64,000 nucleotides of DNA from Flavobacterium tructae (GCF_002217475.1 NZ_MUHH01000013.1:62001-126000); one strand, 5' to 3'; positions 43,753 to 52,723 are shown, numbered from the stretch's first letter. The notes: generated from the letters alone by a model not told the origin. Translations and numbers: made by a program.

Positions 43753-44923
43753 TGTTAACGAAAAAGGATATTACGGAGAGTTCGGAGGAGCCTACATTCC
43801 CGAAATGCTTTATCCGAATGTAGAAGAATTACGTCAGAATTATCTAAAAATAACAAGCGAACCAGATTTTAAAGCAGAATTTGACCAATTACTTAGAGAT
43901 TATGTAGGTCGTCCTAGTCCGCTTTATTTTGCAAAACGTTTGTCAGAGAAGTACAATACCAAAATTTATCTGAAAAGAGAAGATTTAAATCATACCGGAG
44001 CACACAAAGTCAATAATACTATTGGACAAATTCTGGTTGCCAAACGTCTGGGTAAAAAAAGAATTATCGCCGAAACTGGTGCCGGTCAGCATGGTGTTGC
44101 GACCGCTACGGTATGTGCTTTAATGGGGCTGGAATGTATCGTATATATGGGTGAAATTGACATTGCGCGTCAGGCACCAAACGTGGCACGTATGAAAATG
44201 TTAGGCGCTGAAGTCCGTCCGGCACTTTCAGGTTCCAAAACATTAAAAGATGCTACCAATGAAGCTATTCGTGATTGGATTAACAATCCCGTAGATACAC
44301 ATTATATCATAGGCTCAGCAATTGGACCACACCCCTATCCCGATATGGTTACCCGTTTTCAAAGTGTTATTTCAGAAGAAATCAAATGGCAGTTAAAAGC
44401 AAAAGAAGGACGTGAAAATCCTGATTATGTAGTGGCTTGTATTGGTGGAGGAAGTAATGCGGCCGGAACTTATTATCACTTTCTGCACGAACCTCAAGTG
44501 GGGATTATTGCGGTAGAAGCTGCCGGAAAAGGGGTTGACAGCGGTCACAGCGCCGCCACCAGTAAATTAGGAAAAATGGGGATTATTCACGGCTGTAAAA
44601 CCCTTTTAATGCAAACTCCGGACGGACAAATCACCGAACCGTATTCTATTTCTGCCGGTCTTGATTATCCCGGAGTTGGTCCTATGCACGCACATCTGGC
44701 GCAAACCGGTCGCGGGGAATTCTTTTCTGTAACTGATGATGATGCAATGAATGCAGGTTTACAGCTGACCAAACTGGAAGGAATTATTCCGGCAATTGAA
44801 AGTGCACATGCTTTTGCTGTTTTAGATCAGAAGAAGTTCAAACCAAGCGATATCGTAGTGATCAGTCTTTCCGGTCGCGGAGATAAGGATTTAGATAATT
44901 ATATTGAATATTTTAAATTGTAA
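43742..44923 (+). CDS. trpB: tryptophan synthase beta chain
   Basis: A 393-residue PLP enzyme. The PLP Lys is in REDLNHTGAHKVNNTIGQ, the phosphate loop is IGGGSNAAGTYYHF, and LSGRGDKDLDNYIEYF closes the protein. It joins indole and serine to tryptophan, receiving indole from TrpA. trpA is not directly next: two unrelated genes (44937-46004) come between. It overlaps trpF by 11 bases. Confidence 0.97.
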   Translation: MNYNVNEKGYYGEFGGAYIPEMLYPNVEELRQNYLKITSEPDFKAEFDQLLRDYVGRPSPLYFAKRLSEKYNTKIYLKREDLNHTGAHKVNNTIGQILVAKRLGKKRIIAETGAGQHGVATATVCALMGLECIVYMGEIDIARQAPNVARMKMLGAEVRPALSGSKTLKDATNEAIRDWINNPVDTHYIIGSAIGPHPYPDMVTRFQSVISEEIKWQLKAKEGRENPDYVVACIGGGSNAAGTYYHFLHEPQVGIIAVEAAGKGVDSGHSAATSKLGKMGIIHGCKTLLMQTPDGQITEPYSISAGLDYPGVGPMHAHLAQTGRGEFFSVTDDDAMNAGLQLTKLEGIIPAIESAHAFAVLDQKKFKPSDIVVISLSGRGDKDLDNYIEYFKL

Positions 44924-44936
44924 TAAAATAGCAACT

Positions 44937-45257
44937 ATGGAAAAGTTATTCTCTTATGGAACATTGCGATCAAAAGAAATTCAAATGCGTCTTTTTAATA
45001 AGATACTGACCGGAACCCGAGATCAGCTTCACGGTCACAAACTAAAAAGTCTGCAAATCGAAGAAGAATTTGGAATGGCAGATTATGTTGTAGTCGTACC
45101 AAGCGCAACCTCTACGGATCCTATACACGGTATTGTTTTTGACGTCACAAATGCCGATTTGGCTAAAGTAGATCTATTCGAATCTAATGCGTATAAAAGA
45201 GTTCAGGTAACTTTGAATTCCGGAACAGTTGCCTGGATTTATATCGAAAACAAATAA
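44937..45257 (+). CDS. gamma-glutamylcyclotransferase-like protein (AIG2 family)
   Basis: A 106-residue protein. The start at 44937 (MEKLFSYGTLRSKEI) is chosen because the substrate loop YGTLR always lies right at the N-terminus; an upstream in-frame codon lies inside trpB. The catalytic Glu is in LAKVDLFESNAYKRVQV. Members of this fold convert gamma-glutamyl amines or peptides to 5-oxoproline; the exact substrate here is unknown. It lies between trpB and trpA with the carbon-nitrogen hydrolase 9 bases downstream, so the three are co-transcribed. A role with that hydrolase is plausible. Confidence 0.85.
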   Translation: MEKLFSYGTLRSKEIQMRLFNKILTGTRDQLHGHKLKSLQIEEEFGMADYVVVVPSATSTDPIHGIVFDVTNADLAKVDLFESNAYKRVQVTLNSGTVAWIYIENK

Positions 45258-45266
45258 TTCTATACC

Positions 45267-46004
45267 ATGATTCTGGCAGCAGCACAAACAAAACCATTCC
45301 GCGAGGATATTGATTCCAACTTATTAGAGCACTATCGTCTTATCGAACTAGCCGTTCAGAATGGAGCAAAATTAATTGCATTCCCTGAAATGTCAATCAC
45401 AGGTTACGAAAGGGAGTACGCTCAAAAATTGGCTTTCCAAAAAGACGATTCGAGATTAGATCATTTAAGAAAATTAGCTGTAAAAAACAATATCGTCATC
45501 ATTGCAGGAGCGCCAATCCAAATTGGATCAGCATTATTTATCGGCGAATTTATTATTGCTCCGGACAATTCTGTTTCGATATACACTAAGCAATTTTTGC
45601 ATGAAGGAGAAGACGAATTTTTTCAATCTTCGTTTGATTATAATCCGATGATTGAAATTGAAAATCAGAAAATTTCATTTGCTATTTGTGCTGATATTGA
45701 CCATCCGCTGCATCCACAAAATGCATGCAAGAGAGAAACAAATATTTATATTGCCAGTATTTTCTTTTCACCAAACGGGATTCCAAATGCTTACAGGCAT
45801 TTACAAAATTATGCCGGGAAACATCAATTGAATGTGCTGATGTCTAATTTCAGTGGAGAATCATGGGGATCACCATCAGCCGGACAAAGTGCTTTCTGGA
45901 ATAATAAAGGTGAACTTATCGGGCAGATGAACGATACAGATTCGGGAATATTATTAGTCGAAAAACTAAATGAGGATTGGACAAGTAAGATTTTAAAAAA
46001 ATAA
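45267..46004 (+). CDS. carbon-nitrogen hydrolase (nitrilase superfamily)
   Basis: A 245-residue enzyme with the nitrilase Glu-Lys-Cys triad: Glu in LIAFPEMSITGYE, Lys in IYTKQFLHEGEDEF and Cys in ISFAICADIDHPLHP. It hydrolyses an amide or nitrile in the cytoplasm; the substrate is not predictable. It lies inside the trp operon between the gamma-glutamylcyclotransferase-like gene and trpA. A link to tryptophan-derived amides (indole acetamide or nitrile) is an idea from context, with no direct support. Confidence 0.88.
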   Translation: MILAAAQTKPFREDIDSNLLEHYRLIELAVQNGAKLIAFPEMSITGYEREYAQKLAFQKDDSRLDHLRKLAVKNNIVIIAGAPIQIGSALFIGEFIIAPDNSVSIYTKQFLHEGEDEFFQSSFDYNPMIEIENQKISFAICADIDHPLHPQNACKRETNIYIASIFFSPNGIPNAYRHLQNYAGKHQLNVLMSNFSGESWGSPSAGQSAFWNNKGELIGQMNDTDSGILLVEKLNEDWTSKILKK

Positions 46005-46010
46005 AAATAA

Positions 46011-46082
46011 TGCCACAGATTTCAAAGATTCTAACAGATTAAATTATTAATAAAATGGTTGAAATCCTTTTAATCTGTGGCA
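46011..46082. repeat. GCCACAGATT-family inverted repeat
   Basis: TGCCACAGATT (46011-46021) pairs perfectly with AATCTGTGGCA (46072-46082). It lies between the hydrolase gene and trpA; same family as 21380-21490 and 52819-52881. Confidence 0.75.
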
Positions 46083-46098
46083 CAAAAAACATAATAAA

Positions 46099-46866
46099 AT
46101 GAACAGAATAACTCAAAAATTACAAGAAGATAAAAAGATTCTTTCTATTTATTTCTCAGCGGGATATCCCAATTTGAATGATACCGTTCCCATCATTCAG
46201 GATTTAGAAAAAAATGGTGTTGATTTAATCGAAATTGGCTTGCCTTTTAGTGATCCTTTGGCTGATGGACCAACCATTCAGGCAAGTTCAACACAGGCAC
46301 TTCACAATGGAATGACTACCCAAATTCTTTTCGATCAGTTGAAAAACATCCGCGAAAGCGTAAAAATTCCGTTAATTATTATGGGATACTTTAACCCGAT
46401 GCTGCAATACGGAATCGAAGAATTTTGTAAAAAATGTGCCGAAATTGGTATCGACGGCTTAATTATTCCGGATTTACCAGTTGATGTTTACGCAGACGAA
46501 TACAAAGTAATTTTCGAAAAATACGGTTTAATCAATGTCTTTCTGATTACCCCACAAACGTCAGAAGAGCGTATACGTTTTATCGACAGCGTTTCAAATG
46601 GATTCATTTATATGGTGAGTTCTGCCAGCGTAACGGGTTCTCAGGCCGGTTTCGGTTTCGGAAATACTCAGGAAAGTTACTTCGAAAGAATTGCCCAAAT
46701 GGATCTTAAAAACCCACAAATCGTAGGTTTTGGAATTTCAAATAAAGAAACATTCAATCAGGCTACCAAATATGCCAAAGGTGCTATCATCGGAAGCGCG
46801 TTTATCAAACATTTGTCTGAGAATGGAAGCGGAAAAATTGCAGAATTTGTTGGAGAGATTAGATAA
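46099..46866 (+). CDS. trpA: tryptophan synthase alpha chain
   Basis: A 255-residue TIM-barrel enzyme. The catalytic Glu and Asp are in LIEIGLPFSDPLADGPTIQ; DGLIIPDLPVDVYADEY and MVSSASVTGSQAGFG follow, with VGFGISNKETFNQA near the phosphate site. It splits indole-3-glycerol phosphate to indole, which passes to TrpB. It is the last trp gene, followed by a GTCATTTC repeat and a strong terminator. Confidence 0.97.
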   Translation: MNRITQKLQEDKKILSIYFSAGYPNLNDTVPIIQDLEKNGVDLIEIGLPFSDPLADGPTIQASSTQALHNGMTTQILFDQLKNIRESVKIPLIIMGYFNPMLQYGIEEFCKKCAEIGIDGLIIPDLPVDVYADEYKVIFEKYGLINVFLITPQTSEERIRFIDSVSNGFIYMVSSASVTGSQAGFGFGNTQESYFERIAQMDLKNPQIVGFGISNKETFNQATKYAKGAIIGSAFIKHLSENGSGKIAEFVGEIR

Positions 46867-46904
46867 TTAATTTTTCTACTAAAATATATAATACCGTCTG
46901 GTTT

Positions 46905-47003
46905 GTCATTTCTCCTTCGTCGAAATGACACTTGTAATTCGACAAAGATTGACTATTATGCATGAGGATTTCTTATGTGATTTCTCCCTTCGGTCGAAAT
47001 GGC
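46905..47003. repeat. GTCATTTC-family inverted repeat, copy 3
   Basis: Ends GTCATTTC (46905-46912) and GAAATGGC (46996-47003) with the shared internal block TCGACAAAGATTGAC. It separates trpA from its terminator. Confidence 0.7.
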
Positions 47004-47014
47004 AAAAACCCATT

Positions 47015-47046
47015 AAAAGCTGAAAACAGGTCTGTTTTCAGCTTTT
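47015..47046 (+). terminator. intrinsic terminator of the trp operon
   Basis: Perfect 15-bp arms AAAAGCTGAAAACAG (47015-47029) and CTGTTTTCAGCTTTT (47032-47046), followed by more T. Confidence 0.85.
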
Positions 47047-47100
47047 TTTATGCAAAATTATCAAGTCTAAACCGTGTTAATATTTTGTTAAAATAAAATT

Positions 47101-47136
47101 AAACAACTGTTTAATTTAAACACTTGTTTAATTTTG
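47101..47136 (+). promoter_or_regulatory. tetR promoter with two operator-like palindromes
   Basis: AAACAACTGTTT (47101-47112) and AAACACTTGTTT (47118-47129) are both AAACA-nn-TGTTT palindromes, centres 17 bases apart. A perfect -7 element TAATTTTG (47129-47136) follows at once, so bound TetR would cover the promoter. The start codon lies at 47158. Confidence 0.6.
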
Positions 47137-47157
47137 TACCCGATTAGAAACAATACC

Positions 47158-47787
47158 ATGTCAGACTTCGAATTAAACGATAAAAAAATTCAAATTCTGG
47201 AAGTTGCTGAAAAGCTATTCTCAGAAAAAGGATTTGAAGGGACTTCGATACGGGATATCTCCAAACATGCAAAAATTAATATTGCAATGGTTTCGTATTA
47301 CTTTGGCTCTAAAGAAAGACTACTGGAAGCCCTTATTATCTACAAAACTGCCGATTTAAAGCTTCAGCTTGAAAATTTATTACAGGAAAATATCGAACCT
47401 CTCGATAAAGTCAATAAATTAATCGAAATTTACATTACAAGAATCAGCTGTAACAAAGGGATTTTCAGAGTATTACACTTCGAGCTTAACTCTAAAAAAA
47501 GAGAAAAAAGTATGATCGCCTTCACAGAACTTAAAAAAGGAAATTTAAAATCGGTTGAAAGTATTATTGCACAGGGTCAGTCTAAAGGAGTTTTTAGAAA
47601 AGATGTAATTATTCCACTCATTACTCCTACCATTATTGGAACCTTTTTTCACTTTCATATGAATAGACCTTTTTTTGAGGAACTATTAAATTTAAAAACA
47701 GAAGAGATGTACAACGAGTACATCAAAAACAGTCTTACAAAGCACATTCAACAAACTATAAAAGCGCTACTTGTTTATGAAAATTAG
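47158..47787 (+). CDS. TetR-family transcriptional regulator
   Basis: A 209-residue repressor. The start at 47158 (MSDFELNDKKIQILEVAEKL) is the ATG after the promoter; an upstream TTG lies in the -7 element. The N-terminal HTH is LFSEKGFEGTSIRDISKHAKINIAMVSYYFGSK (positions about 20-52). The C-terminal ligand domain is unlike any I can name. It heads an operon with a TolC-type channel, HlyD adaptor and MFS pump, and presumably represses it, being released by a pump substrate. Its last 11 bases overlap the start of the channel gene. Confidence 0.92.
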   Translation: MSDFELNDKKIQILEVAEKLFSEKGFEGTSIRDISKHAKINIAMVSYYFGSKERLLEALIIYKTADLKLQLENLLQENIEPLDKVNKLIEIYITRISCNKGIFRVLHFELNSKKREKSMIAFTELKKGNLKSVESIIAQGQSKGVFRKDVIIPLITPTIIGTFFHFHMNRPFFEELLNLKTEEMYNEYIKNSLTKHIQQTIKALLVYEN

Positions 47788-49096
47788 TCAATTAATGCTC
47801 TTTGGGGTTTTCTTCATCGGAATTTCGTCAATAGAAGCACAAGAGAAAACAAGTTTAACCTTAGGCGAGGCCGTACAAATGGCCTGGGAAAAAAGTAACG
47901 AAGTTACACTTGCCAACTCTAAGGTAAACACAAAAAAATACGAATTAAAAAGCGTAAAAGACAATCAATACCCGGATATTAAAATTTCCGGTCAATACCA
48001 ACGTCTTACGAAGGCATCGATTAGTATGCCAAATCAAAGTGAAAATGCCTCTATTGCATCTCCTGACAGAGCAATGTTTGGAATGGCAACTTTGAGCCTT
48101 CCTTTATTTTCAGGATTCAAAATTCAGAATAGTATTGAAGCTTACGATAACTTATACGAAGCGGAAAATGCTACAGCTGCCAAAACAAAAGAGGATGTTG
48201 CTTTAAAAGTAATTACCTATTATACTGCTTTGTATAAAGCTCAAAAAACATTAGATGTTTTAAATGAAAACCAAAAAAGTGCGAAACAACGTGTTACTGA
48301 TTTTACAGAATTGGAGAAGAATGGAATTATTCCAAGAAATGATTTATTAAAGTCTCAATTACTGGTTTCAAAAACGCAATTATCTATTGATGAAGCGACT
48401 AATAATCTTAACAATATCAACTTCTATCTAACCACTTTATTAAAGTTAGACCCTAACACGAAACTGCAGGTTAATGAAGCTGATTTTTTCAACTTAAAAA
48501 CAAGCAATGCACCAACATCAGATGCAATAGCTCTTGAAAACAGAAAAGATTTGGAAGCAATTCGTTTGCAGCAAAAAGCTACTGAGTCAAATATCAAAGT
48601 AGCAAAAGCAGCCTATTATCCAACATTAGCCTTACTTGGCGGTTATACAGCTCTGGACCTTAAAGACATTATAACGGTAAGATATGCTATGAACTTTGGA
48701 TTAGGTTTAACTTATGACTTATCCGGAATTTACAAAAACAGTGCTCATGTACGAGTAGCGGAAAGTAAAGCTCTGGAGGTTAAAAATAGTGAAGCTGTAA
48801 TGACGGACCGTATTAAAGTTGAAGTTCAAAAATCAATTGAAGATTATGATCTGGCAATCAATCAAAGTGTGGTTTACGATGAAGCTCTTCAACAAGCAAG
48901 TGAAAATTACAGACTTGTAAAAGATAAGTTTGACAATGGTTTATCAGATACTAATGATTTGGTTGAAGCTGACGTTGAACAATTAAGCGCTAAAATAAAT
49001 ACAGCACTATCAAAAGCTACTATCATTCAAAAATATTACGAATTACTTTCGGTATCCGGACAATTATCACAATCATTCAATCTTTCTAAAATATAA
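47777..49096 (+). CDS. TolC-family outer membrane efflux channel
   Basis: A 439-residue protein; the ATG at 47777 is preferred, giving a signal peptide KISQLMLFGVFFIGISSIEAQ. Two outer-membrane-efflux repeats follow, with the long helices (LTLGEAVQMAWEKSNEVTLANSK in front, ENRKDLEAIRLQQKATESNIK in the second half). There is no lipobox, unlike the OprM-type channel at 6674. It forms the trimeric exit duct of a tripartite system with the HlyD adaptor and MFS pump encoded downstream. Confidence 0.93.
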   Translation: MKISQLMLFGVFFIGISSIEAQEKTSLTLGEAVQMAWEKSNEVTLANSKVNTKKYELKSVKDNQYPDIKISGQYQRLTKASISMPNQSENASIASPDRAMFGMATLSLPLFSGFKIQNSIEAYDNLYEAENATAAKTKEDVALKVITYYTALYKAQKTLDVLNENQKSAKQRVTDFTELEKNGIIPRNDLLKSQLLVSKTQLSIDEATNNLNNINFYLTTLLKLDPNTKLQVNEADFFNLKTSNAPTSDAIALENRKDLEAIRLQQKATESNIKVAKAAYYPTLALLGGYTALDLKDIITVRYAMNFGLGLTYDLSGIYKNSAHVRVAESKALEVKNSEAVMTDRIKVEVQKSIEDYDLAINQSVVYDEALQQASENYRLVKDKFDNGLSDTNDLVEADVEQLSAKINTALSKATIIQKYYELLSVSGQLSQSFNLSKI

Positions 49097-49108
49097 TCGA
49101 CAGCTCTC

Positions 49109-50188
49109 ATGGAAAAGAAAAAAACAAATACTAAATTCATCATTATACTAGCCGTTTTGGTTTTAGTGGGCGGAACTTACGGAATAACTAAGTACATGCA
49201 CTCTTTAGCTCACGAAGAAACGGACGATGCTCAAATCGAGAAAAAAATGAATCCGATTATTCCAAGAGTATCGGGATATATTAGTAAAGTATACGTAAAA
49301 GATAATGATTTTGTAAAAAAAGGGGATACTTTGTTTACGATTGATAAAAGAGATTATCAGTTAAAAATCGATGAGGCTAATGCTGCTTTATTAGGTGCTG
49401 AAGGACAATACGAAGCTGCAAAAGCTGATATCGGAAGTGCCAACGCAAGCATCTCTGTGTCGGATGCGCAAATGAAATCTGCAACAGGTTCTATCGAAAG
49501 CGCAAAAATCAGATTAAGACAAATTACAAACGACTACAACCGTTACAATAATTTATACAAAACACATACGATTACAAAACAACAATACGAACAGGCTCTA
49601 TCTGCAAAAGAAGAAGCTGAAAACCAGGTACGTGTTTTGCAAGATCAACAACGAGCTAGTTCTTACCAAAAAACAGTAATTCAATCGAAATCAAAAGTTT
49701 CTGACAAACAAACTGAAGTAGCTTCCGCTAATATCAAAAAAGCGAAAACAATGTTAGACGTTGCTCATTTAAACCTTAGCTATACGGTTGTAACTGCTGC
49801 AATTGACGGTCAGGTTTCTAAAGTAGATATTCAACCGGGACAATTAGTTCAACCGGGACAATCTTTATTTTACATCATCAACAACAATGAAGCTTGGGTT
49901 GTGGCTAACTTTAAAGAAACACAATTGAACAAAATGGTTGCCGGACAAAAAGTAAGTCTAAAAGTTGATGCTTATCCAAACTATGAATTTAAAGGAACTG
50001 TAACTTCTTTTTCTCCTGCAACAGGATCACGTTTTTCTTTATTACCTCCTGATAATGCAACCGGTAACTTCGTAAAAACAATTCAAAGATTACCAGTAAA
50101 AATTAGTTTAGACGAATCAAACGATCCGGAGAAAGTAAAATTACTAAGACCAGGGATGAATGTTGATGTAGATGTACATTTAAAATAA
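49109..50188 (+). CDS. HlyD-family adaptor (EmrA-like)
   Basis: A 359-residue inner-membrane-anchored periplasmic protein: one N-terminal helix (FIIILAVLVLVGGTYGITKYM), a lipoyl half (ISKVYVKDNDFVKKGDTLF), a long coiled-coil hairpin (residues about 85-215), then the second lipoyl half (VTAAIDGQVSKVDIQPGQLV) and a barrel. The pattern ETDDAQIEKKMNPIIPRVSGYI is typical of EmrA. It connects the MFS pump to the outer membrane channel. It starts 12 bases after the channel gene. Confidence 0.94.
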   Translation: MEKKKTNTKFIIILAVLVLVGGTYGITKYMHSLAHEETDDAQIEKKMNPIIPRVSGYISKVYVKDNDFVKKGDTLFTIDKRDYQLKIDEANAALLGAEGQYEAAKADIGSANASISVSDAQMKSATGSIESAKIRLRQITNDYNRYNNLYKTHTITKQQYEQALSAKEEAENQVRVLQDQQRASSYQKTVIQSKSKVSDKQTEVASANIKKAKTMLDVAHLNLSYTVVTAAIDGQVSKVDIQPGQLVQPGQSLFYIINNNEAWVVANFKETQLNKMVAGQKVSLKVDAYPNYEFKGTVTSFSPATGSRFSLLPPDNATGNFVKTIQRLPVKISLDESNDPEKVKLLRPGMNVDVDVHLK

Positions 50189-50192
50189 AATA

Positions 50193-51779
50193 ATGGCAGC
50201 AGTACAAGCAGACGAAGATTTAGTAGAATACGGATACAGACGGGTCATCATTACGATTACGGCAGTACTTTGTGCCTTGCTTGAAATTGTAGATACGACA
50301 ATTGTAAACGTAGCACTAACAGACATGCGAGGTAGCCTTGGTGCTACTTTAACTGATGTTGCCTGGGTAATTACAGCATACGCCATTGCGAATGTGATTG
50401 TAATTCCGATGACGAGCTGGCTTTCGCAACAATTTGGAAGACGTAATTATTTTGTGGCTTCTATCATAATATTTACGGTCTGTTCCTTTTTATGCGGAAA
50501 CGCAACCAACATATGGGAACTGGTAGCCTTTAGATTTGTTCAGGGTATGGGTGGAGGTGCCTTACTCGTAACCGCACAGACCATTATCACCGAAAGTTAT
50601 CCTGTAGCAAAACGTGGAATGGCCCAGGCTATTTACGGAATGGGAGTAATTGTTGGACCAACTTTAGGACCGCCATTAGGAGGATATTTAGTAGACAACT
50701 ACTCCTGGCCTTATATTTTTTACATTAATATTCCATTGGGGATCATCGCTACAATTTTAGCGTTAACGTTCGTAAGAAGCCCTAAATATGGAGAAAAATT
50801 AAAAGCCAATCAGGTTGACTGGTGGGGAATTATATTGCTTGCAGCCTTTATCGGGTCTTTACAATTCGTTCTGGAGCACGGGCAACAAGACGATTGGTTC
50901 AACGATTCAACTATTATAACTTTAAGTGTGGTTACGGTTTTAGGATTGGTCTTATTTATCTGGAGAGAGCTCACTTATAAACATCCAATCGTAAACTTAA
51001 GTGTTCTAAAGGACGGAAATCTTAGAATAGGAACCGTAATGTGTTTCATTCTTGGTTTCGGTCTGTACGGATCGACTTTAATTATCCCGATCTACACACA
51101 ATCTATTTTAGGATGGACCGCAACAGATGCCGGATTATTATTGATTCCAGGGTCTATTACCACAGCAATCATGATGCCTTTTGTGGGGAACATGATTCAG
51201 AGAGGAGTTCCTCAGGGATATATGGTTGGAGTTGGATTTTTGGTATTCTTTTTCTTTACCTTTATGATGCAGACCCGTATGACTCCTGATACCGGAGTTG
51301 AACATATGTACTGGCCTTTAATTCTAAGAGGAATTGGTTTAGGATTACTTTTTGTCCCTATTACGACACTCTCTCTATCTACCTTAAAAGGAAAACATAT
51401 TGGTGAAGGAGCTGCTTTTACCGGAATGATGAGACAATTAGGAGGTTCGTTTGGTATTGCCATTATCACCACGTTTATTACTCGTTTAGGACAGGAACAC
51501 CGAGTGAACTTACTAACCAATTTAGATCCTGCAAAATATGAAGTACAGCAGCGTATTGCCGGAATGCAAAGAGCTTTTATGTCTAAAGGATATAGCGCAG
51601 ACGTTGCACTGAAAAAAGCTTACCAAGCCATTGAATATTCTGTAATGAAACAAAGTACCGTAATGGCTTATATGGATATTTTCATGTATTTGGGAATTAT
51701 GTTCTTATGCTGTATTCCAATTATTCTTTTAATCAAAAAAGGAAAAAACAAGATTAATCCTGCTGATGCAATGCATTAA
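50193..51779 (+). CDS. DHA2-family MFS drug transporter (EmrB-like)
   Basis: A 528-residue inner membrane transporter with fourteen predicted helices. The DHA2 motifs are visible: LEIVDTTIVNVALTDM in TM1 (motif D1), WLSQQFGRRNYFVASI (motif A), RFVQGMGGGALLVTAQ (motif B) and GMGVIVGPTLGPPLGGYLVD (motif C). It is a proton antiporter for hydrophobic drugs or toxic metabolites and works with the adaptor and channel encoded upstream. It starts 4 bases after the adaptor gene. A bidirectional terminator lies downstream. Confidence 0.95.
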   Translation: MAAVQADEDLVEYGYRRVIITITAVLCALLEIVDTTIVNVALTDMRGSLGATLTDVAWVITAYAIANVIVIPMTSWLSQQFGRRNYFVASIIIFTVCSFLCGNATNIWELVAFRFVQGMGGGALLVTAQTIITESYPVAKRGMAQAIYGMGVIVGPTLGPPLGGYLVDNYSWPYIFYINIPLGIIATILALTFVRSPKYGEKLKANQVDWWGIILLAAFIGSLQFVLEHGQQDDWFNDSTIITLSVVTVLGLVLFIWRELTYKHPIVNLSVLKDGNLRIGTVMCFILGFGLYGSTLIIPIYTQSILGWTATDAGLLLIPGSITTAIMMPFVGNMIQRGVPQGYMVGVGFLVFFFFTFMMQTRMTPDTGVEHMYWPLILRGIGLGLLFVPITTLSLSTLKGKHIGEGAAFTGMMRQLGGSFGIAIITTFITRLGQEHRVNLLTNLDPAKYEVQQRIAGMQRAFMSKGYSADVALKKAYQAIEYSVMKQSTVMAYMDIFMYLGIMFLCCIPIILLIKKGKNKINPADAMH

Positions 51780-51801
51780 TAATAATTGATTTATAATACG
51801 T

Positions 51802-51838
51802 AAAAACGCCGAATTCAAAAATCGAATTCGGCGTTTTT
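51802..51838. terminator. bidirectional terminator
   Basis: Perfect 15-bp arms AAAAACGCCGAATTC (51802-51816) and GAATTCGGCGTTTTT (51824-51838), 7-base loop, between the convergent MFS and yaaA genes. Confidence 0.88.
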
Positions 51839-51865
51839 CTTTTAAATATATTTGATCCATCATAA

Positions 51866-51910
51866 AGGGATTAAAATCCCTCCCTACAATATGATTCGAG
51901 CCTACTGCTC
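51866..51910. repeat. two-hairpin palindrome unit
   Basis: AGGGATT-aa-AATCCCT (51866-51881) is followed by CTACAATATG and then GAGC-n5-GCTC (51898-51910). The same order with different arm bases occurs at 55655-55700, including the CTACAA-ATG link. Downstream of yaaA. Confidence 0.65.
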
Positions 51911-51964
51911 TTCAAAAAATCTCAGAAACTTAGCATCTTAGCCCCTCAGAACCTTTAAAAAAAC

Positions 51965-52723
51965 CTATCTCGTAAACACCAAATGATTTCCTTTCGAAAG
52001 ATTACCATCAAACTGATACCCTTCATAATTAAATCCTTTTAAGTCTTCAATAGTTTCAGCATTAGTATCAATAATATAACGCACCATCATCCCCCTTGCC
52101 TTTTTGGCAAAGAAACTGATCATTTTGAGTTTTCCGTCTTTATAATCTTTAAAGTCGGGTGTGATCACAGGAACTTTTAAAGCTTTCACATCTACTGCAG
52201 AGAAATACTCATTACTCGCTAAATTGACGAACAGCTCTCCCTTAGATAACTCTTTATTTAATGCTTTTGTCACAGTTGGTTTCCAAAACTCGTGCAGATT
52301 TTTATACTCCCCAACTGGCAATTTTGTTCCCATTTCCAGACGGTAAGCCTGCATTAAATCTAATGGTTTCAAAACTCCGTAAAGTCCCGACAGAATTCGA
52401 AGTTTGCTTTGAAGAACGTCCAGTTTCTCCACCGGAATAGAATAAGCATCTAAACCAGTATAAACGTCTCCATCAAAAGTATAGACCGCCGGACGGGCAT
52501 TTTCAGGTGTAAATGGTGTTTTCCAATCCTGATTTCTTTTCCAGTTCAAATCTGATAGCTTAGCTGAAATCGACATTAATTCAGATAACTCAGCAGGTTT
52601 TTTAGTCTTTAAGATTTTATGAACTACACGTGCTTCTTTTAAAAAATGAGGTTCTGTATATTGAGTAGTAGGTAATTCTTTTTCGAAATTCAATGACTTT
52701 GCAGGCGATATAACAATTTTCAT
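51965..52723 (-). CDS. yaaA: peroxide stress protein YaaA (UPF0246)
   Basis: A 252-residue cytoplasmic protein covering the full YaaA fold. Motifs: MKIVISPAKSLNFEKELPT at the N-terminus, LNWKRNQDWKTPF, ARPAVYTFDGDVYTGLDA and FFAKKARGMMVRYIIDTNA near the C-terminus, all characteristic of the family. YaaA lowers free iron and protects DNA during peroxide stress in E. coli. It stands alone on the minus strand; no peroxide-regulator site was identified. Confidence 0.94.
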   Translation of the reverse strand: MKIVISPAKSLNFEKELPTTQYTEPHFLKEARVVHKILKTKKPAELSELMSISAKLSDLNWKRNQDWKTPFTPENARPAVYTFDGDVYTGLDAYSIPVEKLDVLQSKLRILSGLYGVLKPLDLMQAYRLEMGTKLPVGEYKNLHEFWKPTVTKALNKELSKGELFVNLASNEYFSAVDVKALKVPVITPDFKDYKDGKLKMISFFAKKARGMMVRYIIDTNAETIEDLKGFNYEGYQFDGNLSKGNHLVFTR

